This document shows positions 42,326-50,861 of a DNA stretch of 64,000 nucleotides, piece after piece; position 1 is the stretch's first letter; each line of letters starts with the position of its first letter. The DNA comes from Gemmatimonas sp. Its GTDB lineage: Bacteria > Gemmatimonadota > Gemmatimonadetes > Gemmatimonadales > Gemmatimonadaceae. The translations under genes and the position numbers were made by a program. The notes below the pieces were generated by a model. That model saw only the letters and a program-made list of their open reading frames with translations. It was not told the origin of the DNA and did not search any database. Location: NCBI RefSeq assembly GCF_031426495.1, contig NZ_JANPLK010000001.1:62001-126000 (forward strand). The letters run 5' to 3'.

Positions 42326-43567
42326 CTACTCCTGGCGTAGCGCCGTGATGGGATCCAGACGCGACGCCCGACTCGCGGGGTACAGCCCGGCCGCAATGCC
42401 AACACCCGCTCCCGTCACCAAGGCCGCGGCAATTGACCACGGGGCGACGGCAGCGGGCAGCGGCGTCAGCGCGGCGATAATCTCCGCCAGACCGATGCCC
42501 AATCCGATGCCGATCGCGGCACCGAGCGTACTCAGGGTGGCCGCCTCGACGAGGAACTGCGACATGATATCGGCCCGCTTGGCGCCGAGCGCCTTTCGCA
42601 CGCCAATCTCACGCGTGCGCTCGGCGACGGCGACCAGCATGATGTTCATGATTACCATGGCGCCGACGACCAAGCTGATCGCCGGTAGCGCGGTACCGAA
42701 GAGCACCAACCGGCCTTTGAGTTGCTTGATGAAGCCAAACGCGGCGTCTTGTGTGATGAGTCCGAAATCGTCCGGCTCGCCCGCGCGGAGGCCGCGGAGT
42801 GAGCGGAGCGCACCGCGCGCCGCTTCCATGCCGTCGGGGAGATCGGCCTGCGCTGGGGCCTGCACGATGAGCGACGAGATGTCACGCGCCGGACGAATGA
42901 TGCGCCCCATCGGCGAGGTGTACGGCGCGATGGCATTGCGGTCGAGTGAGAATCCAAACACCGAGCCCTGCTTCTCGATGACGCCGATCACGGTAAATGG
43001 CACGCCGGCCACGCGCAGCTGGCGCCCTTCCGGATTGAGTCCCGGAAAAAAGTGCTCCGCGACCTCCGTGCCGATCACGATCACACGCGCGCCGGCGCGA
43101 ACTTCCTGATCGGTAAAGGCCCGGCCAACGGTCACCGGAAAGTTCTTGATGTCGAAATAGTTCGCGTCGGTCGCCACGGCCTGCACTTGTCGCGGGCGCG
43201 CACCTGGCGCGGATGCGTACTTGAACGTCTCGCTCGCGATGCTGGACTTCATCGTGGCCGGGATCGCGGCCCGAACTGCATCGACATCCGGCATGCGGAT
43301 CAACGGTCGCCGCTGGGCGGAACGCGCATCGAAGCCGCGATTCCCGCCGGGCCCCACATTGCTGAACCGTCGCAACGTGAAGGTGTTGCTGCCGATCAGG
43401 CGCGCGGCGAAATCCTCTTCGACGTATTTCCCCATTCCTTCGACGATGGATACGACGGCGATGAGGAACATGACGCCAATGGTCACCCCAAGCAGGGTAA
43501 AGGCGCTCTTGAGTTTTTGAACTCGGATCTGGGTCAGTGCCAGACCGATGGCGTCTCGTGTTTTCAC
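42326..43567 (-). CDS. MacB-like ABC transporter permease 4 (type A)
   Basis: 413 aa from a GTG at 43567; the open frame continues upstream over permease 5, but the family N-terminus (TRDAIGLALTQIRVQKLKSAFTLLGVTIGVMFLIAVVSIVEGMG) begins here. Periplasmic domain with NTFTLRRF and PRQVQAVATDANYFDIKNFPVTVGRAF, three C-terminal helices with RTREIGVRKALGAK and tail RASRLDPITALRQE. Pairs with permease 3. Nearly the same in layout as permeases 6 and 8. Confidence 0.88.
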   Translation of the reverse strand: MKTRDAIGLALTQIRVQKLKSAFTLLGVTIGVMFLIAVVSIVEGMGKYVEEDFAARLIGSNTFTLRRFSNVGPGGNRGFDARSAQRRPLIRMPDVDAVRAAIPATMKSSIASETFKYASAPGARPRQVQAVATDANYFDIKNFPVTVGRAFTDQEVRAGARVIVIGTEVAEHFFPGLNPEGRQLRVAGVPFTVIGVIEKQGSVFGFSLDRNAIAPYTSPMGRIIRPARDISSLIVQAPAQADLPDGMEAARGALRSLRGLRAGEPDDFGLITQDAAFGFIKQLKGRLVLFGTALPAISLVVGAMVIMNIMLVAVAERTREIGVRKALGAKRADIMSQFLVEAATLSTLGAAIGIGLGIGLAEIIAALTPLPAAVAPWSIAAALVTGAGVGIAAGLYPASRASRLDPITALRQE

Positions 43568-43590
43568 CCAAGAATAATAGCCACCCCCTA

Positions 43591-44856
43591 CTATTCGTGC
43601 CGAAGCGCTTCCACCGGATCGAGGCGAGAGGCGCGCAGTGCGGGCAGCATGCCGAAGATGACGCCGGTGGCGATACTGGCCGCAATCGCCGTGATGATCG
43701 CAGAAGCTGGAATGGACGTGGGAACCGGCGTGTTGGTCCGCACGATCCACGCGAGGATGCTGCCGATAATGAGCCCCACCGACGCGCCGATCGAGGTGAG
43801 CGTGGCCGCCTCGACCAGGAATTGCCACAGGATCGTGGCGCGGGTGGCTCCCAAAGCCTTCCGGACCCCGATTTCACGGGTTCGTTCGGTCACGGAGATC
43901 ATCATGATCGCGATCACCCCCACCCCGCCGACCAGCAGCCCTACGGCCGACAGCGCCAGCCCCACCATGAAGATGGCGCCGAACAGCTGGTCAAACGTCT
44001 CCATCATCCGGTCTTGGGCGACCAACGCAAAGTTGTTGATCTGCCCCGGCTTAAGTCCGCGACGCGAACGCAGCAACTCCGTCACGTTGTCCATCACCTG
44101 CGCCTGCGCCACCTCGCCGCGTGGCTTTACCATCATCATGAGTCCCCGACGCCAGACGTCGAGGTGCCGGTAGGCCGTCATCATGGGCAGGATCGCGCGC
44201 GGCTTGTCGGGTCCGCGGCCATCCATGGTTTTCAGGAAGCCGGCTTTCGTGTGGAATACGCCGATCACCGTGAACTGCTTCCCCTCGATGGCAATCTGCT
44301 TGCCGATCGGGTCGGAGTCGCCGAACAACCGATTCTTCAGCGTGTCATTCACCAGCACCACCTGAGCGCCGGCGTCATGCTCTGATGCGGAGAAGCTCCG
44401 ACCCGGCGAAATGTCGGCCACGTCGGTCTTGATCCAGTCCGTGCTCTGCGCGTCGTAGCCGACGTTGGTCACGTGGCGATCGCGGTAATCGAAGTTGCTC
44501 TGACCCGACAACCAGGCGGTGGCAGTCTCCACATCGGGGAGGGCGGCGATGGCGCGCCATTCCACGAGCGAAATGGCCGGATTTCGCCGCTCCGGACAGC
44601 TGTCGTCGGAGCCGTCACAGGTGTTGATGCCAACGCCGCGCCGTCGTACCTGGAACGACGTCGCCCCGAACTCGTCGAGGTCCGACTGGAAGCTCTGCTT
44701 GATACCATGCACCGTGGCGCCCATGGCGACCACCACGAAAACACCGATCGCGACGCCGGCAATCGTGAGACCGGCGCGCACCTTGTTCGCCCGGATGGCA
44801 TCGAGCGCCATGCCGATCCCTTCCAACGCGAGGAGAATACGATCCATGAGGCGCAT
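43591..44856 (-). CDS. MacB-like ABC transporter permease 5 (type B)
   Basis: 421 aa from the ATG at 44856, with AGGA 9 nt upstream; ATG at 44847 is possible. Begins MRLMDRILLALEGIGMALDAIRANKVRAGLTIAG. The two-cysteine insert (NTCDGSDDSCPERRNPAIS), FDQLFGAIFMVGLALSAVGLLVGGVGVIAIMMISVTERTREIGVRKALGAT and tail RASRLDPVEALRHE closely match permease 3, so these two are recent duplicates. Confidence 0.9.
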   Translation of the reverse strand: MRLMDRILLALEGIGMALDAIRANKVRAGLTIAGVAIGVFVVVAMGATVHGIKQSFQSDLDEFGATSFQVRRRGVGINTCDGSDDSCPERRNPAISLVEWRAIAALPDVETATAWLSGQSNFDYRDRHVTNVGYDAQSTDWIKTDVADISPGRSFSASEHDAGAQVVLVNDTLKNRLFGDSDPIGKQIAIEGKQFTVIGVFHTKAGFLKTMDGRGPDKPRAILPMMTAYRHLDVWRRGLMMMVKPRGEVAQAQVMDNVTELLRSRRGLKPGQINNFALVAQDRMMETFDQLFGAIFMVGLALSAVGLLVGGVGVIAIMMISVTERTREIGVRKALGATRATILWQFLVEAATLTSIGASVGLIIGSILAWIVRTNTPVPTSIPASAIITAIAASIATGVIFGMLPALRASRLDPVEALRHE

Positions 44857-44858
44857 CG

Positions 44859-46094
44859 CTATTCCTGCCGCAGCGCGGTGATGGGATCGAGTCGGGCCGC
44901 CCGACTCGCTGGATAGATACCGGCGCCGATGCCGACGCCCGCGCCGACTACAAGCGCTGCCACGATCGACCACGGTGCGACGGCCGCGGGCAGCGGCGTC
45001 AGCGCGGCGATGGTCGCCGCCAAGCCAATCCCGAGCCCGATACCGACCGCGGCGCCCACGACGCTCAGCGTGGCCGACTCGACCAGAAACTGCGACATGA
45101 TGTCACGGCGCCGCGCACCGAGTGCTTTGCGTACACCGATCTCACGCGTCCGCTCGGCAACCGCCACCAGCATGATGTTCATGATCACCATCGCGCCCAC
45201 CACGAGGCCGATCGCCGGAAGCGCGGTGCCGAAGATGACCATCTTCGACTTGATGCCATCGAAGAAGGCCATCGCCTCGTCCTGCGTTTCCAGTGCGAAA
45301 TTATCAGGCTTTCCCGGTGGCATTCTTCGCGAGGCCCGCAAGGCTTCACGCGCCGCGTCCATACCATCGGACACCAGATCCTTGGTCGGGGCCTGCACGA
45401 TCATCGCTTCGATGTCTCCTCGCGGCCGGATCGCGCGGTGGAGGGGACTCGTGTACGGGGCGATCGCGAGTCGGTCGAGCGAGAACCCGAACACCGACCC
45501 CTGCTTCTCGATCACTCCGATCACCTCGTAGGGCACGCCGTTCATGCGCAGCTCGCGGCCGATCGGATCGAGACCTTTGAAGAAGTGCTCGGCCACGTCC
45601 ACGCCGATCACAAGCACGCGCGCACCGATGTTCACTTCCTGCGGACCGAAGGCACGGCCAAGGGTGACGTTGAACTTCTTGATCGTGAAGTACGCGGCTT
45701 CGGTCGCGACGGCTTGCACCTGCCGCGGACGGGCGAAGGGCGAGTTCGCGTTCATGAACGTTTCGTTCGTGATCGCCGATGATGATCCCGGTGGAAGCAC
45801 GGAGCGTACCAAGTCGGCATCGTACGCGAACAACCGGGGACGGCGCTGGATCTCGCGCCAGTCGAGGTTGTCATCGGTGTTGAAGTCGTTCCACCGACGC
45901 AGCGTGAACGTGTTCACACCGAACAGCTTGCCGGCGAAATCGTTCTCGACATATCGACTCATGCCTTCCACGATCGAGACCACGGCGATGAGGAACATCA
46001 CGCCGATCGTGACGCCGATGAGCGTAAAGAAGCTCTTGAGCTTCTGTACGCGAATCGTGGCGAGGGCCAAGCGGACAGCTTCCATGAAGGGCAT
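44859..46094 (-). CDS. MacB-like ABC transporter permease 6 (type A)
   Basis: 411 aa from the ATG at 46094 with GGAG 8 nt upstream. MPFMEAVRLALATIRVQKLKSFFTLIGVTIGVMFLIAVVSIVEGMS, NTFTLRRWNDF, PRQVQAVATEAAYFTIKKFNVTLGRAF, RTREIGVRKALGAR and tail RAARLDPITALRQE. Strongly similar to permease 4, including the EKQGSVFGFSLDR block, marking it as a duplicate. Pairs with permease 5, 2 nt away. Confidence 0.9.
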   Translation of the reverse strand: MPFMEAVRLALATIRVQKLKSFFTLIGVTIGVMFLIAVVSIVEGMSRYVENDFAGKLFGVNTFTLRRWNDFNTDDNLDWREIQRRPRLFAYDADLVRSVLPPGSSSAITNETFMNANSPFARPRQVQAVATEAAYFTIKKFNVTLGRAFGPQEVNIGARVLVIGVDVAEHFFKGLDPIGRELRMNGVPYEVIGVIEKQGSVFGFSLDRLAIAPYTSPLHRAIRPRGDIEAMIVQAPTKDLVSDGMDAAREALRASRRMPPGKPDNFALETQDEAMAFFDGIKSKMVIFGTALPAIGLVVGAMVIMNIMLVAVAERTREIGVRKALGARRRDIMSQFLVESATLSVVGAAVGIGLGIGLAATIAALTPLPAAVAPWSIVAALVVGAGVGIGAGIYPASRAARLDPITALRQE

Positions 46095-46105
46095 GTGGTC
46101 TCCGA

Positions 46106-47359
46106 TTACTCGTAGCGGAGCGCTTCGACGGGATCGAGACGCGCCGCGCGACTGGCGGGCAGCATGCCGAAGAGGATACCGGTCACCGCGCTGGCGCCGA
46201 GCGCCACGACCACGGCCATCGGTGGGATACTCGCCTGAATGGGCGTGAAGCTGCGGATACCGAGCGCGCCAAGCCAACCCACGAACAGACCGATGGCGCC
46301 GCCGATACCGGTGAGCGTGGCCGCCTCCACCAGGAACTGCCAGAGAATCGTGGCCTTGGTCGCGCCGAGCGCTTTGCGCACCCCGATCTCCCGGGTCCGC
46401 TCGGTGACGGAGATCATCATGATCGCCACGACGCCAACGCCGCCGACAATCAGGCCGACCGCCGACAACGCGATCATGACCAGAAAGAACATGCCGAAGA
46501 TGCTGTTGTATGTATCGAGCAGCTTGTCCTGCGTGATGATGGCGAACGACGACTCGCCGCCCGGCCGCGTGCCGCGCATCCCGCGCAATGTGGCCGTCAC
46601 GTCATCGAGCGCGATATCGCGCTCAACGCCCTCGCGCGGCTTGATCGCCAGCGAGATCCCGCTGGACCGCGCGCCCACATAGCGAATGAGCGACTGCACG
46701 GGAATCACCGCCTTCGGGCGTTCACCACCTGATAGGAAGCTGCTGTTGTCCTTGTACACACCGATCACCTCGAACGGCACCCCGTTCAATGTCACGGACT
46801 TGCCGATGGGGTCGGAACCATCGAACAGTCGCGTGGCCATGAGCGTCGTGATCACCGCGACGCGCGCGCCCGTGCGTGCTTCGGCGCTCGTGAAGGCCCG
46901 ACCCGGATACACCTCGGGAGCGCCGATCGTGGTCCATTCAGCGCTGTAGCCTTCGATGCTCGCCGACGGCAACTCGCGCTCGCGATACTTGACCTTCGTG
47001 CCCCAGTCCAGTCGCTCGCCCACCGCTTCCACGCTCGGCAGGCGCCTCAGACTTTCGATCTCGTTCGGACGGATCGGGGGATTGCGCAGCCACGTGCAGG
47101 TGCCGTCGGACCCATCGCAATTTTCGAAGCTGATCGGATACCGGGATACGAAAAACGTGGTCGGCCCGGTACTCGCAAAGTCCTTCGCGACCGACTGATT
47201 AATGCCGTGAATCGCGGCCGAGATGGCGACGACCACGAACACACCGACGGCGATGCCGAGAATCGTGAGACCGGCGCGGACCTTGTTCGCGCGGACGGCA
47301 TCGAGTGCGATGCGCACGCCCTCGGCGACGGCAGACAGGCGCGTGGTAAAGGCAGACAT
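46106..47359 (-). CDS. MacB-like ABC transporter permease 7 (type B)
   Basis: 417 aa. MSAFTTRLSAVAEGVRIALDAVRANKVRAGLTILGIAVGVFVVVAIS, two-cysteine insert (NCDGSDGTCTWLRNPPIR), DTYNSIFGMFFLVMIALSAVGLIVGGVGVVAIMMISVTERTREIGVRKALGAT, tail RAARLDPVEALRYE. Pairs with permease 8 and starts 3 nt after it. More distant from permeases 3 and 5 than they are from each other. Confidence 0.9.
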   Translation of the reverse strand: MSAFTTRLSAVAEGVRIALDAVRANKVRAGLTILGIAVGVFVVVAISAAIHGINQSVAKDFASTGPTTFFVSRYPISFENCDGSDGTCTWLRNPPIRPNEIESLRRLPSVEAVGERLDWGTKVKYRERELPSASIEGYSAEWTTIGAPEVYPGRAFTSAEARTGARVAVITTLMATRLFDGSDPIGKSVTLNGVPFEVIGVYKDNSSFLSGGERPKAVIPVQSLIRYVGARSSGISLAIKPREGVERDIALDDVTATLRGMRGTRPGGESSFAIITQDKLLDTYNSIFGMFFLVMIALSAVGLIVGGVGVVAIMMISVTERTREIGVRKALGATKATILWQFLVEAATLTGIGGAIGLFVGWLGALGIRSFTPIQASIPPMAVVVALGASAVTGILFGMLPASRAARLDPVEALRYE

Positions 47360-47362
47360 ATG

Positions 47363-48610
47363 CTATTCCTGTCGGAGAGCCGTGATCGGATCCAGCCGCG
47401 AGGCGCGGCTGGCGGGGTACACACCGGACACGACCCCGACGCCGGCACCAAGCGCGATACCGACCACGATGGACCACGGCGCCACGCTGGCCGGCAACGG
47501 AGAGAACGCCGAAATCCCCTCGGCCAGCCCGATCCCCAGCGCCACGCCGATCGCCGAGCCGACAATGCCAAGGGTCGAGGCCTCGATCAGGAACTGCATG
47601 AGAATGTCCCGACGCTTGGCACCGAGCGCTTTGCGCACGCCGATCTCCCGCGTGCGTTCGGAGACGGCGACGAGCATGATGTTCATGATCACGATGGCAC
47701 CGACTACGAGTCCGATCGCGGGGAGCGCGATGCCGGCAAGCACCAGGTAGCTCTTGATCTTGTTCCAGAACTCCAGCGCCGAGTCGGCGGTCTGTAGCGC
47801 GAAGTTGTCCTTCTGCGCCGGCCGGAGATGTCGTTGCGCGCGCATGACGGACCGCACGATTTCCATCGTCTCGGTCATCGCTTCGGGACTCGGCGACTGA
47901 ATCGCCACCGCATCGACAATGTTGGGCCGCGAGTTGAGCAGCCGGCGCGCCGGTGAACGCCACGACGTCACGATGAAATTGTCGAACGACATACCAAAGG
48001 CTTTGCCCTGCGACTCCGCCACACCGACCACGCGATAGGGAACACCACCCATTTTGAGCTCGCGGCCAAGCGGGTCGAGTCCGGGAAAGAGTCGCTCGGC
48101 GGCATCGATGCCGATCACCACCGACTTCTCACCACGTGAAAGTTCCTGCTCGGAGAGAATGCGGCCGGCGGTCACGCCGAGATTCTTCACGTCGAAGTAC
48201 TGACCATCCACCGCGAAGACCCGTGTGGTGCGCGGCTTGCCGCTGGTCGCGGAGGTGATGGCGACCTGATCTTCGCTGGTGATATACCACTTGGCGTCGG
48301 CCGGCAGGGCGTTGGTTACCGGTGCGACATCGAGTAGCTCGAGCCGTGGCCGGCGCCGGTACTCTTCCCAGGTGGCCTCATCCATGTCGCCGATGTTGAT
48401 GTTGGGGCGACTGCGCAACTCGAACGTATTGACGCCGATCAGTTTGCCGATCAGGTCCTCTTCCATGTACCGCCCCATCCCCTCCACGATCGAGACGACG
48501 GAAATCAGGAACATCACACCGATGCAGACGCCGAGCAGCGTGAACGCGCTCTTGAGCTTCTGCACACGGATGGTGTTGAGGGCCAATCGAATGGCTTCGA
48601 AAAACTGCAT
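47363..48610 (-). CDS. MacB-like ABC transporter permease 8 (type A, first of the array)
   Basis: 415 aa. MQFFEAIRLALNTIRVQKLKSAFTLLGVCIGVMFLISVVSIVEGMG, NTFELRSR, a MacB periplasmic domain, RTREIGVRKALGAK and tail RASRLDPITALRQE. First permease after the ATPase gene, but separated from it by 149 nt that contain a strong 14-bp hairpin, so it may be expressed at a lower level than the ATPase or have its own promoter. Confidence 0.9.
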   Translation of the reverse strand: MQFFEAIRLALNTIRVQKLKSAFTLLGVCIGVMFLISVVSIVEGMGRYMEEDLIGKLIGVNTFELRSRPNINIGDMDEATWEEYRRRPRLELLDVAPVTNALPADAKWYITSEDQVAITSATSGKPRTTRVFAVDGQYFDVKNLGVTAGRILSEQELSRGEKSVVIGIDAAERLFPGLDPLGRELKMGGVPYRVVGVAESQGKAFGMSFDNFIVTSWRSPARRLLNSRPNIVDAVAIQSPSPEAMTETMEIVRSVMRAQRHLRPAQKDNFALQTADSALEFWNKIKSYLVLAGIALPAIGLVVGAIVIMNIMLVAVSERTREIGVRKALGAKRRDILMQFLIEASTLGIVGSAIGVALGIGLAEGISAFSPLPASVAPWSIVVGIALGAGVGVVSGVYPASRASRLDPITALRQE

Positions 48611-48686
48611 AGGGGGAGCGCCTCGCGCCGCGTGGGGTCTGCGAGGATTTACGGCGGGCGACGGTCAGAGTTTCGCCGTCGTACAA

Positions 48687-48725
48687 TGACCACGAGGCGC
48701 CCGGATACCGAGCGCCTCGTGGTCA
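48687..48725 (-). terminator. Hairpin between the ATPase and permease genes (terminator or attenuator)
   Basis: TGACCACGAGGCGC (48687-48700) and GCGCCTCGTGGTCA (48712-48725) are perfectly complementary with an 11-nt loop, 34 nt after the ATPase stop. The downstream strand (TTGTACGACGG) is not T-rich, so partial termination or mRNA 3'-end protection is likelier than full termination. The rest of the 48611-48759 gap shows no gene. Confidence 0.7.
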
Positions 48726-48759
48726 CTATGTAGTGTGTCCGAACGACTCGCCGGATGCG

Positions 48760-49566
48760 CTAGTGCACGCGCTCACCGGTAATCTTGAGGGCGTACTGGG
48801 CCCGCGTTTCGTCGCTTGAAATGACGCCGTCGCGCAACACGATGATGCGCTTGGCGTGCACGGCGATGTCCGGTTCGTGCGTGACCATGACGACGGTCTG
48901 CCCCTGCGTCGCAAGCTCTTCGAACACGCGCATGATCTCTTCCGAGGTCTGCGAGTCGAGGTTACCAGTCGGTTCGTCGGCGAGCAGAATGGACGGACGA
49001 TTCACGAGGGCGCGCGCGATGGCGACGCGCTGACGCTGACCACCGGAGAGTTCGTTGGGCCGGTGATGCATGCGCTGACCAAGCTGCACACGCTCCAGTG
49101 CCTCGGTGGCGCGCTTCTTCCGTTCGTCGGCCGAGATGCCGGCGTACACGAGCGGGAGTTCGACGTTCTGCAGCGCCGACGCGCGGGGCAGAAGGTTGAA
49201 CGTCTGAAACACGAAACCGATTTCCTTGTTGCGCACGCGGGCCAGTGCATCGTCGGACATCGTGCTGACCAGCATGCCGTTCAGCCAGTACTCGCCTTCG
49301 TTCGGCGTATCGAGACAGCCGATGAGATTCATGAGCGTTGACTTGCCCGAGCCCGACGGACCCATGATCGCGACATACTCGTTGCGCCGGATGGCCAGAT
49401 CGACGCCACGCAACGCGCGGACAATTTCGCCGCCCATGTCGTACTGTCGCTTGAGCTGACGGGTCACGATAACCCAGTCCTGCCCGGGGGCGGCGCCGGC
49501 GGCGGTCGTGACCGCCTGGCGTTCCCCGGTGGTGCTGAGTCCGATGTCATCGAGAGTCTTGCTCAC
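48760..49566 (-). CDS. MacB/LolD-type ABC transporter ATPase
   Basis: 268 aa from a GTG overlapping the stop of the membrane-fusion gene. Complete nucleotide-binding domain: Walker A GPSGSGKST, Q-loop FQTFNLL, signature LSGGQRQR, Walker B ILLADEP, H-loop VTHEP. The first 30 residues are a variable extension. It is the only ATPase near eight permeases, so all are presumably driven by it. The MacB family moves substrates from the periplasm by mechanotransmission rather than through the membrane. Confidence 0.93.
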   Translation of the reverse strand: MSKTLDDIGLSTTGERQAVTTAAGAAPGQDWVIVTRQLKRQYDMGGEIVRALRGVDLAIRRNEYVAIMGPSGSGKSTLMNLIGCLDTPNEGEYWLNGMLVSTMSDDALARVRNKEIGFVFQTFNLLPRASALQNVELPLVYAGISADERKKRATEALERVQLGQRMHHRPNELSGGQRQRVAIARALVNRPSILLADEPTGNLDSQTSEEIMRVFEELATQGQTVVMVTHEPDIAVHAKRIIVLRDGVISSDETRAQYALKITGERVH

Positions 49567-50849
49567 GGCTTCTTTCCGGTTGCCGGCGCCTTCTTGTCTT
49601 CCACGATCGCCGTCTTGATCATGGCGCCATCCTTGAGTTCGCGGATCGCCTGATACGTGCCGGCCACGATGGTCTCGCCGCTCTTCAGTCCGTCGAGCAC
49701 TTCGAAATGACGCTCGCCGGCGATCCCGACCTTTACGGGACGGAAGCTGACTTTGTTGTCGGTGCCTACCACGAACACGCCTTCCACGTCGCGCTTGCCG
49801 ACTTCCTTCGTCGGCTGACGGCCGACGGTGACCGCCGAGTCGCCGTTCGGGAGGTCTTCGTTCTCACGGACCGTGAGGGCGATGATCGGGATGCTGAGCA
49901 CCTTGGTCCGCGACGCCGTCACGATCTTCGCGGTGGCCGAGAAGTCGGGGCGGGTGTCCTGCGGCGGGTTCACGAGCTCGACACGCACTTCGTAATCGAT
50001 GGCCTGGTCGCCGGTGTTGGCGGCGGCCGACTTCGTGACCGAGCTGTTCGAGATTTCGACGACGCGGCCCACGAACGTGGTATCGGGGAAGGCGTCGATC
50101 TGGATGAGCGCCGAGTCACCGACGCTGATGCGCGCGACATCGGTTTCGTCGACCTTGACCTTCGTTTCGAGCACACTCATATCGCTGATCGTCATGAGCG
50201 TCGCCGCATCCTTGTTCAGCGTCCCCATGATGGCTGTTTCGCCCTCTTCGACGTTCAGGCGAGTGATCTTGCCGCTCATCGGCGCGACGATCGTGGTGCG
50301 ATTGAGCGCCTGACGCGCGTCACGCACCGAGGCCACGGCCTGATCCACGCTGAAGCTGGCGGCCGCCGCCAATTCCTTGTTCACGTCAGCCTGCGTCTTG
50401 AGCTGTTCGAGCTGTTCGTCGCTGATCAGCGCCGGTGACTGCTGCTTGATTTGCAGCGAGCGCTCGTAGTTGCGCTGCGCCTGCAGCAGGCTGGCCCGCG
50501 ACTGCGCGGCCTGGGCCCGCGACGAGGCAAGGAACGCTTCCGAGCGCTGTAAGGCCGCGGTGACCTGCTCCGGGTCGATCTGCAGCAGGAACTGTCCCTT
50601 CTTCACGAAGTCGCCCTCTTTCACGGAGAGGCGCACGATCTTGCCCGTCACGTCGGCCGATACGTCGACCTTCGTACGCGGCTGAATCTGTCCGCTGGCC
50701 GTCACCGAGGCCACGAGATCTCGTGCTTCTACGGCTTCGGTACGCACTTCCACCGGCTTCGTGCTGTTCTTCTTCGCGCTGATTACTGCAAGGGCAGCAA
50801 CGGCGATCACTACGACGCCGCCGATCCCGAACTTTACGCCTTTCGTCAT
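49563..50849 (-). CDS. Membrane-fusion (periplasmic adaptor) protein, MacA/HlyD-like
   Basis: 428 aa. N-terminal signal anchor (KFGIGGVVVIAVAALAVISA, about 5-24), a biotinyl-lipoyl domain split around a coiled coil: SGQIQPRTKVDVSADVTGKI at 50-70, the helical hairpin (about 90-190, ALQRSEAFLASSRAQAAQSR), then IVAPMSGKITRLNVEEGE, beta-barrel and membrane-proximal domains. It links the inner-membrane permeases to the TolC-like channel. The C-terminal 30 residues are Lys-rich. Transcribed between tolC and the ATPase. Confidence 0.92.
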   Translation of the reverse strand: MTKGVKFGIGGVVVIAVAALAVISAKKNSTKPVEVRTEAVEARDLVASVTASGQIQPRTKVDVSADVTGKIVRLSVKEGDFVKKGQFLLQIDPEQVTAALQRSEAFLASSRAQAAQSRASLLQAQRNYERSLQIKQQSPALISDEQLEQLKTQADVNKELAAAASFSVDQAVASVRDARQALNRTTIVAPMSGKITRLNVEEGETAIMGTLNKDAATLMTISDMSVLETKVKVDETDVARISVGDSALIQIDAFPDTTFVGRVVEISNSSVTKSAAANTGDQAIDYEVRVELVNPPQDTRPDFSATAKIVTASRTKVLSIPIIALTVRENEDLPNGDSAVTVGRQPTKEVGKRDVEGVFVVGTDNKVSFRPVKVGIAGERHFEVLDGLKSGETIVAGTYQAIRELKDGAMIKTAIVEDKKAPATGKKP

Positions 50850-50861
50850 GACTGGTCTCTG

